Shown here: in pieces, positions 54,511-63,564 of the stretch
Layout: each line of letters starts with the position of its first letter
Numbering within the stretch: the stretch's first letter is position 1
Notes under the pieces: generated by a model
What the model was told of the DNA's origin: nothing
The model's database searches: none
Seen by the model: only the letters and a program-made list of their open reading frames with translations
NCBI GenBank assembly: GCA_965223165.1
Contig: CBDCVQ010000020.1
Coordinates: 62,001-126,000, forward strand
Origin: JABDMH01 sp965223165
Lineage (GTDB): Bacteria; Bacteroidota; Bacteroidia; Chitinophagales; Saprospiraceae
Length of the DNA: 64,000 nucleotides
Direction: 5' to 3'
Position numbers and translations under genes: made by a program

Positions 54511-54525
54511 CAAGCAAATGCTTGC
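54510..54525. promoter_or_regulatory. ArsR operator 2
   Basis: GCAAGCAAATGCTTGC has 7-bp perfect arms (GCAAGCA/TGCTTGC) around AA. It begins at the last base of the -7 box and covers the likely transcription start. Confidence 0.75.
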
Positions 54526-54543
54526 GTATCCAAGCTAGAAATT

Positions 54544-54855
54544 ATGAGAAGAGACGTATTTCAGGCGATCGCAGACCCTACCCGTCGTAGCATCCTCCGC
54601 TCGCTGACCACCGCATCACAGAACGTGAACACCCTCGCCGACCAGTTTGATATGACCAGACAAGCAGTGTCGCTGCATGTGAAGTATTTGCGTGAATGTG
54701 GACTTGTGAATATCGAAAGGCAAGGCCGCGAGCGCTACTGCCACTTGGACGCGCAAAAACTGGCTGATGTAGCCGATTGGCTAGAGCCCTTCCGCCAGCT
54801 CTGGGAGGGCCGATTCAAGCAATTGGACAATCTCTTGGATGAATTGCAGAAATAG
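54544..54855 (+). CDS. ArsR family transcriptional repressor
   Basis: 103 residues from the ATG at 54544; the frame is open to 54382, but that part covers the promoter and operators. ArsR winged helix: 'RRDVFQAIADPTRRSILRSL', 'NTLADQFDMTRQAVSLHVKYLRECGLVNIERQGRERYCHLD'. There is no metal-binding Cys motif, which fits the ArsR subgroup that is encoded next to an SRPBCC/AHSA1 protein. It is likely an autorepressor acting on the two operators just upstream. The SRPBCC gene follows after 14 bases, a classic pair. Confidence 0.95.
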   Translation: MRRDVFQAIADPTRRSILRSLTTASQNVNTLADQFDMTRQAVSLHVKYLRECGLVNIERQGRERYCHLDAQKLADVADWLEPFRQLWEGRFKQLDNLLDELQK

Positions 54856-54869
54856 AAAAAGAATAAAAA

Positions 54870-55361
54870 ATGAGTGAGACTACAATTAAGTCGGAAGGAA
54901 ACCAACTGACGATCACCCGAACATTTCAGGCCCCGATAGCCCTGGTCTGGCGCGCCTTTACAGAAGCTGACCTGCTGGACCAGTGGTGGGCGCCAAAACC
55001 CTGGCAGTCCCTAACCAAACGAATGGACTTTAGAGAAGGCGGAAGTCGACTCTATGCCATGCGCGGCCCGGAGGGCGAAGAACATTGGTGCATCACCAAC
55101 TTTCAATCCATTGTCAAGGAAATCAAGCTGTCCGGGGAAGACGCCTTTTGCCAGGATGAAAGCGGCGCCATCAATTTTGATTTCCCTGTCGCACAATTTG
55201 AGAATCACTTTCAAGCAAATGGAAATACAACCCTCGTGACCATTGTGACCGAATATGCCTCTGCAGAACACCTGCAACAAGTGATACAGATGGGCATCGA
55301 AGAAGGTCTTACCATGGCCTACGAAGGCTTGGATGCTGTGCTTCGTCAGTTGCAGGGATGA
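54870..55361 (+). CDS. SRPBCC (AHSA1-like) protein of the ArsR-SRPBCC pair
   Basis: 163 residues: 'ITRTFQAPIALVWRAFTEADLLDQWWAPKPW' is the typical N-terminus of the AHSA1-like START family, followed by 'MDFREGGSRLYAMRGPEGEEHW', a central strand block 'FQANGNTTLVTIVTEY', and the C-terminal helix 'GIEEGLTMAYEGLDAVLRQLQG'. Proteins of this group are thought to bind small hydrophobic ligands or act with the regulator; no enzymatic role is known. Cotranscribed with ArsR. Confidence 0.93.
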   Translation: MSETTIKSEGNQLTITRTFQAPIALVWRAFTEADLLDQWWAPKPWQSLTKRMDFREGGSRLYAMRGPEGEEHWCITNFQSIVKEIKLSGEDAFCQDESGAINFDFPVAQFENHFQANGNTTLVTIVTEYASAEHLQQVIQMGIEEGLTMAYEGLDAVLRQLQG

Positions 55362-55505
55362 AGAGATACCATTGGTCTGACGATCCTGCACCAACGAGTA
55401 GATCTGCAACTTGAGTCTTTGCTTGACCTGCGGCACTCTAGTCCACTATGAGGAGTGTTGGATATCTTAGGAGATGAAAATCAAAGGAACGGTGCGTTTT
55501 ACTGC

Positions 55506-55805
55506 ATGACTAGCACAACCTGGAAATGGAGCATTGCCTTCGCCTCCTCATTTGCTGCGATCGTGATGTCCATGCGAGGAACAGATACGACAGCCATGTT
55601 GGCAGAAGCCGGAACGGTAGTTATCATCCTTGATGTGGTCAGCCAGCTGGTGTCAATGCTGGGTGTAGGACTCTTACTTGCTCTCGTCCTTGCTTTTTTT
55701 GGCTCGAAGAAAAGAGGCTATTGGCCTGAGGTACTCAGCATGTTGCCTGCAGGGGTCATCACAATCTCTACAGTGCTCATCTTGATCTATGCAAGTTCAC
55801 ACTGA
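55506..55805 (+). CDS. Small membrane protein of unknown function
   Basis: 99 residues from the ATG at 55506; the frame opens 17 codons earlier. Three hydrophobic segments (about 6-22, 33-53, 76-96), with 'FFGSKKRGYWPEV' as the basic loop before the last. No family recognised. The next start is 13 or 112 bases downstream, depending on the choice of start codon. Confidence 0.5.
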   Translation: MTSTTWKWSIAFASSFAAIVMSMRGTDTTAMLAEAGTVVIILDVVSQLVSMLGVGLLLALVLAFFGSKKRGYWPEVLSMLPAGVITISTVLILIYASSH

Positions 55806-55916
55806 TGAAGCAAGCAAGTGTGTATAACGCCAACGCAGCTATCAAGGCTAAAAGTGAACAAGAAAGAGCAACCGCTGAGACCAACAAAAAAGAACCATCT
55901 ATCAAACACCCTAGCA

Positions 55917-56402
55917 ATGACTCCAGAAGAATTTGATCAAGTGCTCCGAGAAATAATCGATGGCCCAATACTAATCACAGATAGCACAGAATCAATTCAG
56001 GATGAGATATTCCACAATTTCAGGGCAATCTCCATCAGCGGAGGTCTCGCGTCCAAGATCAATTTGTCGAGCCTTGCCAATGCGTTGAAGGAACATCGTG
56101 ATCGAGTCAAACTCCAACTTTCACAATCAAGAATCGACATAGATATGATCTACTATTCCTGGTTTGACGACCAGGCATGTCAACTTCGATTCAACGTGAT
56201 CAATTCAAATCATAAAAGACTACCCTTCTCCGCGCCAATAGAGTTGGCTGACGGCGAGGAACAGATAATTAGGAGGTTCTTAGCATCCGAATACCATGAT
56301 GGGATTCCAATGACTGAGCTGAGGGACAAGATTGCTACTGAGCCAGAGAGCGTGGAGCTCGATGGACCAACTCAGGTATATCAACAGCTTATCTCCAGAT
56401 GA
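55917..56402 (+). CDS. Protein of unknown function
   Basis: 161 residues from the ATG at 55917; an earlier GTG (55818) would add a basic, unstructured 33 residues. No signal peptide or membrane segment. 'MTPEEFDQVLREIIDGPILITDSTESIQDEIFHNFRA' suggests helix-strand structure, and 'IRRFLASEYHDGIPMTELRDKI' an acidic C-terminal region. No family recognised. The 3-prime end overlaps an open frame leading into the lactonase gene. Confidence 0.5.
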   Translation: MTPEEFDQVLREIIDGPILITDSTESIQDEIFHNFRAISISGGLASKINLSSLANALKEHRDRVKLQLSQSRIDIDMIYYSWFDDQACQLRFNVINSNHKRLPFSAPIELADGEEQIIRRFLASEYHDGIPMTELRDKIATEPESVELDGPTQVYQQLISR

Positions 56403-56577
56403 GGAATCAAAGCAAGAGTTGGGACAAACAGAAGAGTGTATTCGATCCCTATGGCCCATAGAGCATCCCATGACGTATCATCGATATGTCAACCAAAGGA
56501 CTCAAGATCGACCCTCCAAAATGAATTGGCTCGAACTAGGAAGAATTAACCCCTATCTTTCTCAGAAAACAGCTTGT

Positions 56578-57726
56578 ATGCATTTGGTTTCACTAGCTAT
56601 CAGACACGCCAGGATTCGCGCTCTTAGCCAGGTTATGCTATTTGTTTTCTTGGTGGGTCCCTGGGGTTGCACTGCCCAAGAGACGGCACTCCCTTTCTTT
56701 GTCGGCACCTATACCAACGGCGAAAGTGAGGGCATCTACCGCTACGTGCTGCAGCCAGACGGCAGTTTGGAGCGCTTGGGCTTGGTCGCCGAGACGGTGA
56801 ATCCTTCGTACCTGGCAAAGAGTAAATCAGGCAAGTTTTTGATCGCGGTCGGCGAAACCAGCAAGCAAGATGGCCAAGGCATACTGCGGTCATATCAGAT
56901 CGAAGGCGACCAGTTGGTTGCCCTAAGCGAGGTGAGATCAGGTGGAGCCGGACCTTGCTACGTGGCGGCTACGAAGCAGGATTATGTGGTCACGGCCAAC
57001 TATGGAGATGGCACCGTAGCACTTTGTAAACTAGATGCCGAGGGTCGATTGACCGGACCCTTGGATGTGCAGCGGCATACGGGCAGCGGCACCACGGATC
57101 GTCAAAAGGGGCCCCATGCCCATTACGTGCAGTCCGTAGGCGATGGGCACGATCTGATCGCCATCGACCTCGGCACGAACGAACTTTGGTTTTCTCGGAT
57201 CGACCCGGCCAGCGAAACGTTGGTGCCGCGAGCTCCCGAGAAGCTGGCCATGGAGCCGGGCGCCGGGCCGCGCCATATGACATTTCACCCCAATGGCCAA
57301 TACGCCTATGTCCTCAACGAGCTGAACTCCACCGTCTCCGTATTGGAAAAGGATGCCGATGGAATCTATCAGCTGGGCACTTCCTTATCGACGCTACCGG
57401 CGACCTTCACCGAGCGCAATTTTTGCGCCGACATTCACATCTCCTCCGACGGCCGATTTCTCTATGCGTCTAATCGGGGCCACCACAGTATCGTCATCTA
57501 TGAGGTGGATGGGGCGGATGGCTCCCTCACCCTACAGAGGCATGAAAGTACCCGGGGCGAAACACCCCGCAATTTTGCCCTGTCGCCAGACAATCGATTC
57601 CTCCTGGTGGCCAATCAGCGTACGAATAACATCATATCCTTTCGGCGAAGCGACCTGAATGGCAGCTTGACGTTTGTCGATGAGATCGAGGCGCCAACTC
57701 CGGTGTGTATTTTATTTGATGAATGA
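56578..57726 (+). CDS. Secreted lactonase-like seven-bladed beta-propeller (6-phosphogluconolactonase type)
   Basis: 382 residues from the ATG at 56578, giving a signal peptide with basic n-region and hydrophobic 'VMLFVFLVG'; an ATG at 56635 (19 codons on) is an alternative. The frame extends upstream to 56332 but overlaps another gene. Lactonase-family motifs: 'FFVGTYTNGESEGIYRYVLQPDGSLE', 'VNPSYLAKSK', 'GPHAHYVQSV', 'GAGPRHMTFHPNGQYAYVLNELNSTVSV' and 'FCADIHISSDGRFLYASNRGHHSIVIY'. These propellers hydrolyse sugar lactones; the exported form probably acts on aldonolactones, possibly from glycan oxidation. Confidence 0.87.
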   Translation: MHLVSLAIRHARIRALSQVMLFVFLVGPWGCTAQETALPFFVGTYTNGESEGIYRYVLQPDGSLERLGLVAETVNPSYLAKSKSGKFLIAVGETSKQDGQGILRSYQIEGDQLVALSEVRSGGAGPCYVAATKQDYVVTANYGDGTVALCKLDAEGRLTGPLDVQRHTGSGTTDRQKGPHAHYVQSVGDGHDLIAIDLGTNELWFSRIDPASETLVPRAPEKLAMEPGAGPRHMTFHPNGQYAYVLNELNSTVSVLEKDADGIYQLGTSLSTLPATFTERNFCADIHISSDGRFLYASNRGHHSIVIYEVDGADGSLTLQRHESTRGETPRNFALSPDNRFLLVANQRTNNIISFRRSDLNGSLTFVDEIEAPTPVCILFDE

Positions 57727-57859
57727 GGCAGCGTCACCTCCAAAATGGCCATATTGGCCTAGCTGCAAGAGGAACATAATCTGTGCTTTCTTTGATCGGA
57801 AAGCAAAACTCCTTTGTTAGATTAGCGGCAATGCGTCGACGTACCCAAAATTTACACAC

Positions 57860-59416
57860 ATGAAATATCAGGCTCTACTTGTACTGATCCTATGCTTGGT
57901 CATGGGACCAAACCTCCACTCCCAGCAAGAAAGTTTTCGTCTGGCGGTCAAGGTGACCCTTGCTCCCGAACTAGAAGATCAGTTTCAGCAAAAGGGACGT
58001 ATGTTCCTGTTCATCTCGGAAAACCTAAACGTTGAACCTCGGACCCAGATCTGGCCTAACCCGAGGAGCAAGACCCACATTTTCGCAAAAAATGTAGACC
58101 CCCTGGAGCCAAGCTCAGGATGGCAGATCGCCCATGACGACCAGTGGATAAGCACCGCTGATTGGACCTTAGATGCCGTACCAGAGGGAGAATACAATCT
58201 GCAGATTCTTTGGGACCAGGACGTCCAGGAGTCCAGAATTAGTGCGCCCGGCAATCTCTACAGCGAAAAGCAGCGGCTCGTCCTGGACAAATCCACGGAA
58301 TTTGATCTGGTATTGAGTCAGGCCATCGCTGCGCGCAAGGTGGACAGCCATGACCTCTGTCGAGTAGTCGAATACGAGAGCAAGGTCCTTTCTGATTGGT
58401 GGGATCGACCGATGACCCTCAAGGCTTCGGTGCTGCTTCCGCATGCCTATGACGAGGGGAAGGAGTATCCGATCCGCTACAACGTCGCCGGATATGGCGG
58501 CAGATACACCAGGATCAATCGCCTCCTAAACAATGAGGACTTTATGAAATGGTGGGATTCTGAGGAGGCTCCTCAGATCATTACCGTCTTTCTAGATGGC
58601 GAGGGCCCCTTTGGCGATTCCTATCAAATGGACTCGGATAATAGCGGCCCTTACGGCACGGCCCTGATCGATGAATTTATCCCTCATATCGAGCAGCAGT
58701 ACAGAGGCACACAATCTGTCGATACCCGATTTGTCGATGGGTGTTCGACCGGTGGCTGGGTGTCATTGGGATTGCAATTGTACTATCCGGATGTCTTTGG
58801 CGGGGTTTATTCCTACAGTCCGGATGCCATCGAGTTTGAAAATTATCAGCTGATCAATATTTACAAAGACAAAAATGCCTTTGTCAATGAGTACGGCTAC
58901 CCCAGACCGGTCATGCGAAGTACGATGGGCGAGCCCATGCTGTCGCTCGAAGACTTCATCCAATATGAAAATGTCCTGGGATCATCCAACACCTACCTCA
59001 ACTCCGGCGGCCAGTTCAGTGCACATACGGCCCTGTATAGTCCGAAGGGCGATGACGGCCTGCCAAAAGCCCTTTTTGATCCCCAAACCGGCGTCATCGA
59101 TTCAACCGTGGCCGATCATTGGAAAAAATACGATTTCAAACTGCACGTACAGGAGCACTGGAACGAATTAGGTCCCAAACTGCAAGACAAAATCTACATC
59201 TGGATGGGCGACATGGATCACTTTTATTTAAATCCGGCTACCCGAGCCTTTGCCGATCACCTGGAGCAAACCTCCGACCCCAAGTCCAATGCAGAAATCA
59301 TTTTTTCGCCCATGGAGGGTCACTGCTCCCAATACTCCCACCGAACGGTGCTGGAGCAAATTCAGGAACGACTGCAAGGAGATGATGGGGATGAGGTGAA
59401 GGGTCGGGAGGATTGA
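57860..59416 (+). CDS. Secreted alpha/beta-hydrolase fold esterase
   Basis: 518 residues with signal peptide (about 1-21, LHSQQ). Residues about 25-190 are a beta-rich N-terminal domain. The second half is an alpha/beta hydrolase of the esterase D/PHB-depolymerase-like type: 'YPIRYNVAGYGGRYTR', 'IITVFLDGEGPFGDSYQMDSDNSGPYGTALIDEFIPHIEQQYRG' and nucleophile elbow G-C-S-T-G with Ser296. 'EGHCSQYSHRTVLE' near the C-terminus has a His that could complete the triad. Probably a feruloyl- or acyl-esterase acting on polysaccharide substituents outside the cell. Monocistronic. Confidence 0.78.
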   Translation: MKYQALLVLILCLVMGPNLHSQQESFRLAVKVTLAPELEDQFQQKGRMFLFISENLNVEPRTQIWPNPRSKTHIFAKNVDPLEPSSGWQIAHDDQWISTADWTLDAVPEGEYNLQILWDQDVQESRISAPGNLYSEKQRLVLDKSTEFDLVLSQAIAARKVDSHDLCRVVEYESKVLSDWWDRPMTLKASVLLPHAYDEGKEYPIRYNVAGYGGRYTRINRLLNNEDFMKWWDSEEAPQIITVFLDGEGPFGDSYQMDSDNSGPYGTALIDEFIPHIEQQYRGTQSVDTRFVDGCSTGGWVSLGLQLYYPDVFGGVYSYSPDAIEFENYQLINIYKDKNAFVNEYGYPRPVMRSTMGEPMLSLEDFIQYENVLGSSNTYLNSGGQFSAHTALYSPKGDDGLPKALFDPQTGVIDSTVADHWKKYDFKLHVQEHWNELGPKLQDKIYIWMGDMDHFYLNPATRAFADHLEQTSDPKSNAEIIFSPMEGHCSQYSHRTVLEQIQERLQGDDGDEVKGRED

Positions 59417-59537
59417 ATGGGGTCAGTGACGACAGTGGGAACTGGATTTGCATGCACTTTCCAGCAGCGAAATGGGGCCTTGATTCCATAATTCGAAGTT
59501 GGTGGCGATTTGAATGAACAGGTTCGAACATTAACGA

Positions 59538-60194
59538 ATGCGTTGGAACAATTGGAGAGAACTAAAAACTGCGCAGATTGCCTTTGATAGCCAGATCCGT
59601 TCAGCCTTGCGCTATCCGGCCATTGATTCAAATGAACATCGTTTCTGGAAAGTTGATCCTGAGTTTTTCGTCGATGTCGACTGGAGAGCATGTGAGATCC
59701 AGGTGGCTGAAAGACCGGTGGATAGGCCAAGAACATACTATCCCAAGGTCGAGTATCGATGGACGTGGGACTCTAGATTTGTCGGATCAGCGATTGAAAT
59801 GGTGGACACATTTCGGTGCTGGCAACCCTATCGTCTCGACGGTAAAATCGTGATACAGAGACGCTATCAGTCCGTCTATTTCTCCTATCACAGGGAGTAC
59901 TTTAATGACCAACAAGACTTCGAGATCAATCCTGACCGTAAACCTCAATTCCCCCACGCCACGGATCGATACAGGGGCCTCATCCTCAACGAATTTGGGT
60001 GCGACGGCATCGCAAATGTGCTGTGCATCGTCGAGAAAGACGGAACACTGACCAACTTTGAGTGCCTGGGCAATGAAGGAAAAACAAGCTGTAGGGTTGC
60101 TCGAGAACTTCTGCTACAGTTAGGAAGATGGGAGCCCGCGCAGCACAAGAGCAGAGCTATCAGATCCCAGCTCGATCTATTGGTACATACCTAG
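59538..60194 (+). CDS. TonB C-terminal-domain-like protein lacking a signal or membrane anchor
   Basis: 218 residues. No signal peptide or membrane segment is visible. The last 65 residues resemble a TonB C-terminal domain: 'GIANVLCIVEKDGTLTNFECLGNEGKTSCRVARELLLQLGRWEPA', followed by a strand 'RSQLDLLVH'. The preceding 150 residues ('PRTYYPKVEYRWTWDSRFVGS') are unfamiliar. In normal TonB proteins this domain is periplasmic and linked to an N-terminal helix. The next gene encodes a similar domain with a signal peptide, so these may be paralogues, one with a lost or mis-annotated N-terminus. Confidence 0.6.
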   Translation: MRWNNWRELKTAQIAFDSQIRSALRYPAIDSNEHRFWKVDPEFFVDVDWRACEIQVAERPVDRPRTYYPKVEYRWTWDSRFVGSAIEMVDTFRCWQPYRLDGKIVIQRRYQSVYFSYHREYFNDQQDFEINPDRKPQFPHATDRYRGLILNEFGCDGIANVLCIVEKDGTLTNFECLGNEGKTSCRVARELLLQLGRWEPAQHKSRAIRSQLDLLVHT

Positions 60195-60339
60195 AGCTAG
60201 TTAGGTGGTAGTCACTGTATAAATGTCGCTTAGGAGCACGGTGCAATAGAAACAAGTATATATTAGCAGGACACCAATAATTTTCCCAAGGGTACGTCAC
60301 TGCCTTGGCAGCCATCACAACATCACAAACCACAACATC

Positions 60340-61029
60340 ATGACAAACTGGATCCAAATCATCATCTTGCTCGGCCTAACCGCCAGTTTAACTACACAAG
60401 CCTTTAGCCAACAAACCCAATTGACATATTGCAAAGATCCGAATGGCTTGACGGAATCAAAGAAAAAGCACGCGACCTACCTCAAGCGCACAATTGACCT
60501 AAATGATGGGTCCGTCGCAACTGAAATTCGGCGATTGAGCGACGATAGACTCATCCGATACAAGAGATACAAGGACAGATTTCCTTATGGCAGCTGGATC
60601 TACAATGACGACCATCTGAATGATACCCTAGTGGTGGAATACCCTCTCGAGGTCGAGTATTCTGACTTCCTGCATGACGATGCCATCTATTTTGACATGA
60701 CCCTGGCCGAGCGGAAAGAAGTCGAATTTGAGGGATTTGTAGCTCCGCGACTGCTGGCATCCCAATCATTTTTTCTCTGTCTCTACTCTAACATCTTCTA
60801 CCCCCAATACTCGAGAGAGCAGGGGTATGAAGGAACGGTCTTGGTGCACCTCAAGATCCATCGACAGGGTCAGCCTGAGCTCGTCAGCATCAACCAAGGG
60901 GTCGAAGACCATCTGGATCAGGAAGCCGTACGAGCCCTCCTTGATTGTGGATTGTGGGAACCGGGCACCCAAGATGGAGAGCCCATTGACACCTATACGA
61001 TCATTCCCGTGAAATTCGTGCTGGAGTGA
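60340..61029 (+). CDS. Secreted protein with TonB C-terminal domain
   Basis: 229 residues. Signal peptide about 1-24 (LTTQAFSQQ). After 'RYKRYKDRFPYGSWIYNDDHLNDTLVVEYPLEVEYSD', a region like those preceding TonB domains in Bacteroidota, comes the TonB_C domain: 'NIFYPQYSREQGYEGTVLVHLKIHRQGQPELVSINQGVEDHLDQEAVRALLDCGLWEPGTQDGEPIDTYTIIPVKFVLE'. The domain normally contacts TonB-dependent receptors; as a soluble periplasmic protein its partner is unclear. Paralogue of the upstream gene. Confidence 0.83.
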   Translation: MTNWIQIIILLGLTASLTTQAFSQQTQLTYCKDPNGLTESKKKHATYLKRTIDLNDGSVATEIRRLSDDRLIRYKRYKDRFPYGSWIYNDDHLNDTLVVEYPLEVEYSDFLHDDAIYFDMTLAERKEVEFEGFVAPRLLASQSFFLCLYSNIFYPQYSREQGYEGTVLVHLKIHRQGQPELVSINQGVEDHLDQEAVRALLDCGLWEPGTQDGEPIDTYTIIPVKFVLE

Positions 61030-61048
61030 TGCGATATGTGGAAGGTCG

Positions 61049-61618
61049 ATGCTAAAGAAATCATACTACAAACCAATGTTTTGGAAGAGAAGAATTAAGC
61101 AGTGCGATCCCAAGTATGTCTGCGCAAAATGTGGCAGAGCGCATGATGAATTGCCGGCCCTTGCTTTTTCATCTCCCGACTACTATGAGTATCTGAAAGA
61201 GGAAGAGAAGGAAGGGCTTGCTGATCTGTCACAAGACTTTTGCGTCATAACTTACCCAGATCAGACTGACAGGTTCATTCGGACAACGATGACGCTTAGG
61301 ATTATCGATGCCTGTGAAGATCTGGACTATGGTATCTGGGTCTCCGTCAGTGAACATACGTTTAACGAATACCGAGCAGAGTTCAAGAATAGTGAGGCTG
61401 GACGCACCTACTTCGGAAGGATTTGCAACGAAATCCCAGACTATGAGGAAAGCACCCTTGGACTGCATGTCAATATCGAAACCAGGGCCGATGGTGTGAG
61501 GCCAGAGATCTTTCCGCACGACTCGCCCCATACGCTAATCAAGGATTGGTCGGAGGGTATAACTATGCAAGAAGCCAGGAAGAGAATCGATAATTTGAGG
61601 AGATCTTCTAGCGTTTAA
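61049..61618 (+). CDS. DUF2199 domain protein
   Basis: 189 residues (180 from the second ATG at 61076). DUF2199 pattern with a Cys-X2-Cys: 'YVCAKCGRAHDELPALAFSSPDYYEYL', then 'DFCVITYPDQTDRFIRTTMTLRIIDACEDLDYGIWVSVSEHTFNEYRAEF', 'TYFGRICNEIPDYEESTLGLHVNIETR' and 'RPEIFPHDSPHTLIKDWSEGI', a full-length match. Function unknown. Stronger family member than the one at 47753-48271. Follows the TonB-domain gene by 19 bases and precedes a lipoprotein gene. Confidence 0.9.
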   Translation: MLKKSYYKPMFWKRRIKQCDPKYVCAKCGRAHDELPALAFSSPDYYEYLKEEEKEGLADLSQDFCVITYPDQTDRFIRTTMTLRIIDACEDLDYGIWVSVSEHTFNEYRAEFKNSEAGRTYFGRICNEIPDYEESTLGLHVNIETRADGVRPEIFPHDSPHTLIKDWSEGITMQEARKRIDNLRRSSSV

Positions 61619-61683
61619 ATGTGAGCCCCCTTAGGGCATCGATTTCCCAATGGCCAACTAGGCCTGGACCACAACCATCAAAA

Positions 61684-62340
61684 ATGACCACCACCCAAAC
61701 CTTGAGCACCGTATTTGGAGCACTCCTACTTTTCACACATTGCGATTCAAGCCCACCGCTCAACTTTCATGGAAAGTGGCAATCTCTAAACGACCGAAAT
61801 TTCGTGGTCGAAATCACCGCCGAGGAAAGATATAAGGTCTATAGGGATGGGAAATTATTCCTGGATGGCTTATCGATATTCGACAGTCTCATGATAGCGA
61901 TAGTGCCAAGGAAGAAAGACTGGTATGACTTCACCATCTGGGACGAATCCAAAGGCGAAGAGTTCTCGGAGGGGAGAATCGAGGTGGTACACAAGGATAG
62001 AATTAGAATCTACTTCCACAAACATCACGGGATTTTAGATCTTGCCGATGAATTTCATCGCACCAATGATTTGCATAGTTTTGACGAGATTATGGATGAA
62101 ATCAGAGAGCAGCCCGACATTAATTCACAATTGCATAGCATGGGTTTCTCCCCGCTCACGGTCCCACCATCACAGCTACAAAAGAAAGATGACACACCCT
62201 CTGATAACCTTACTGACATTCCTCTTGCTAGGATGCCATATGATTCCGATAGAATCGCAAGAAACCAAGCCCGCCTTTACCCTGACCATCCACCTGGAGG
62301 GGGACTACGAAGGTCACCTATATCTAATGCGCAGAGATAG
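61684..62340 (+). CDS. Lipoprotein of unknown function, 3-prime end probably frameshifted
   Basis: 218 residues from the ATG at 61684; signal ends LLFTHC (lipobox Cys20). The first 150 residues look like a real protein ('LNFHGKWQSLNDRNFVVEITAEERYKVYRDGKLFLDGLSIFDSLMIAIVPRKKDWYDFTIWD'), a beta-rich lipocalin-like sheet. From about 62180 the frame overlaps the TlpA-like gene by 152 bases and becomes Pro/Arg-rich, not protein-like. A TGA in the +1 frame at the ATG of the next gene (ATGA) would give the usual 4-base overlap, so a one-base indel near 62160-62185 probably destroyed the natural stop. Confidence 0.55.
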   Translation: MTTTQTLSTVFGALLLFTHCDSSPPLNFHGKWQSLNDRNFVVEITAEERYKVYRDGKLFLDGLSIFDSLMIAIVPRKKDWYDFTIWDESKGEEFSEGRIEVVHKDRIRIYFHKHHGILDLADEFHRTNDLHSFDEIMDEIREQPDINSQLHSMGFSPLTVPPSQLQKKDDTPSDNLTDIPLARMPYDSDRIARNQARLYPDHPPGGGLRRSPISNAQR

Positions 62341-63238
62341 AGATAGCGTGCTTGTGCATGACGGCAAGGCCATATTCAGGGGGCACCAAGAAATCCCTGA
62401 ACAAGTAGCAATTATACTTGAGGGCAGGTCTAACGTGGCCTGGGTTTTCCTTGAGAATAGTGACATTGAAATGTTCTGCCGCTATATAGCGGCCACGGAT
62501 GAGACCATGCCGAAGATCATTGTAGACAGTATCAAGGGATCAGGCCTCGAAAACGGATTAAACCAATGGTTTAAGGATTATAAGGCGCTCCAGGCAGACA
62601 AAAAGACCGCTATTTCTCCGAGCGAGAGACTATACCAATTGGTGAGCGAGAAGATTGGAGAATCGAAGCACCTAGGCGCCTGGATCTTGGCACGAATCAC
62701 TGATCAAATGACCTTAGGGCAGTGTGAAGCCCTATATACAAAATTGGAGGGAACGCCTCTACCTGAGAGAGAATCAAACATGATCCAATCCGGTATTGCC
62801 CGGAAGAAAAACGTGGGCAGTAATCTTAAGACATACTGGGTCACTACCCAACAGGATAGCATAAATCTAGGCGCAATATTCAGACAAAGTAAGAAACCAT
62901 TTCAATTGGTTCATTTTTGGGCCACCTGGTGTCGTCCGTGTATCAAGCAAATTCCCAAACTGCTTGCATGGGAACAACAAAACCAACATGCATTGGAGGT
63001 AATAAGTCTGTCGATTAATGAGGACAAAAAAACATGGTTGGCTTATCTAAACGAACATAGTCAGATGACAGATAGTTACCACCTACCCCTAGGGTGGGAC
63101 AGCGACCTCTGTCGAGACATGAATGTCAAACAAATACCTTTCTACATGCTTATTGGGAGTAGTAGTGAGGTCGTGGCTCAAGGCAACTTGGAGGATATTG
63201 AACAATACCTAGCAGCATCCCAAGAGATAAGAAGATAG
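62189..63238 (+). CDS. TlpA-like thioredoxin lipoprotein with DUF4369
   Basis: 349 residues from the ATG at 62189, preceded by AAAGAAAG. Lipobox FLLLGC gives Cys16. DUF4369 occupies about residues 29-130 ('AFTLTIHLEGDYEGHLYLMRRDRDSVLVHDGKAIFRGHQ'). The C-terminal thioredoxin domain (about 225-349) has W-C-R-P-C at Trp247-Cys251 and the cis-Pro loop 'VKQIPFYMLI'. These proteins reduce disulfides in the periplasm of Bacteroidota, for example during cytochrome c maturation. Partner genes are not adjacent. Its start overlaps the preceding lipoprotein gene. Confidence 0.92.
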   Translation: MTHPLITLLTFLLLGCHMIPIESQETKPAFTLTIHLEGDYEGHLYLMRRDRDSVLVHDGKAIFRGHQEIPEQVAIILEGRSNVAWVFLENSDIEMFCRYIAATDETMPKIIVDSIKGSGLENGLNQWFKDYKALQADKKTAISPSERLYQLVSEKIGESKHLGAWILARITDQMTLGQCEALYTKLEGTPLPERESNMIQSGIARKKNVGSNLKTYWVTTQQDSINLGAIFRQSKKPFQLVHFWATWCRPCIKQIPKLLAWEQQNQHALEVISLSINEDKKTWLAYLNEHSQMTDSYHLPLGWDSDLCRDMNVKQIPFYMLIGSSSEVVAQGNLEDIEQYLAASQEIRR

Positions 63239-63564
63239 ATCTGCCGGACTAAATACCATTGGGTTACAGCACCACAACATCTATCAGTGCCAAAGTTTAG
63301 AGTGTAGAATTTAGCGTGTAGAGGCAGGGAAATGGCAGCCGCGAAATCCGCCATTTGATTGCACTAAAACCCAAAATCATTTTGATTACCTTGTAATAAG
63401 ACAAGCACAGCCATTGACATGATATTGATGCCCTGACCACAGAAAGCGCAATGGCATTGAGCTCCCACGTAGGCTATAGCCGAAAAGCAACACGCACACA
63501 CCAATCCACCATAAACCATAAACCATAAAACCATAAAACCATAAAACCTTGATAAGACCAAAGT
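63239..63564. other. Intergenic region with A/C-rich microsatellite
   Basis: 326 bases. At about 63502-63549 a tract of CCATAAA(A) repeats occurs, similar in type to the ACCAAAA tract at 36877-36935. A 119-codon minus-strand frame (63364-63723) overlaps the start of the NadR-like gene and is rejected as a gene. Confidence 0.5.
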
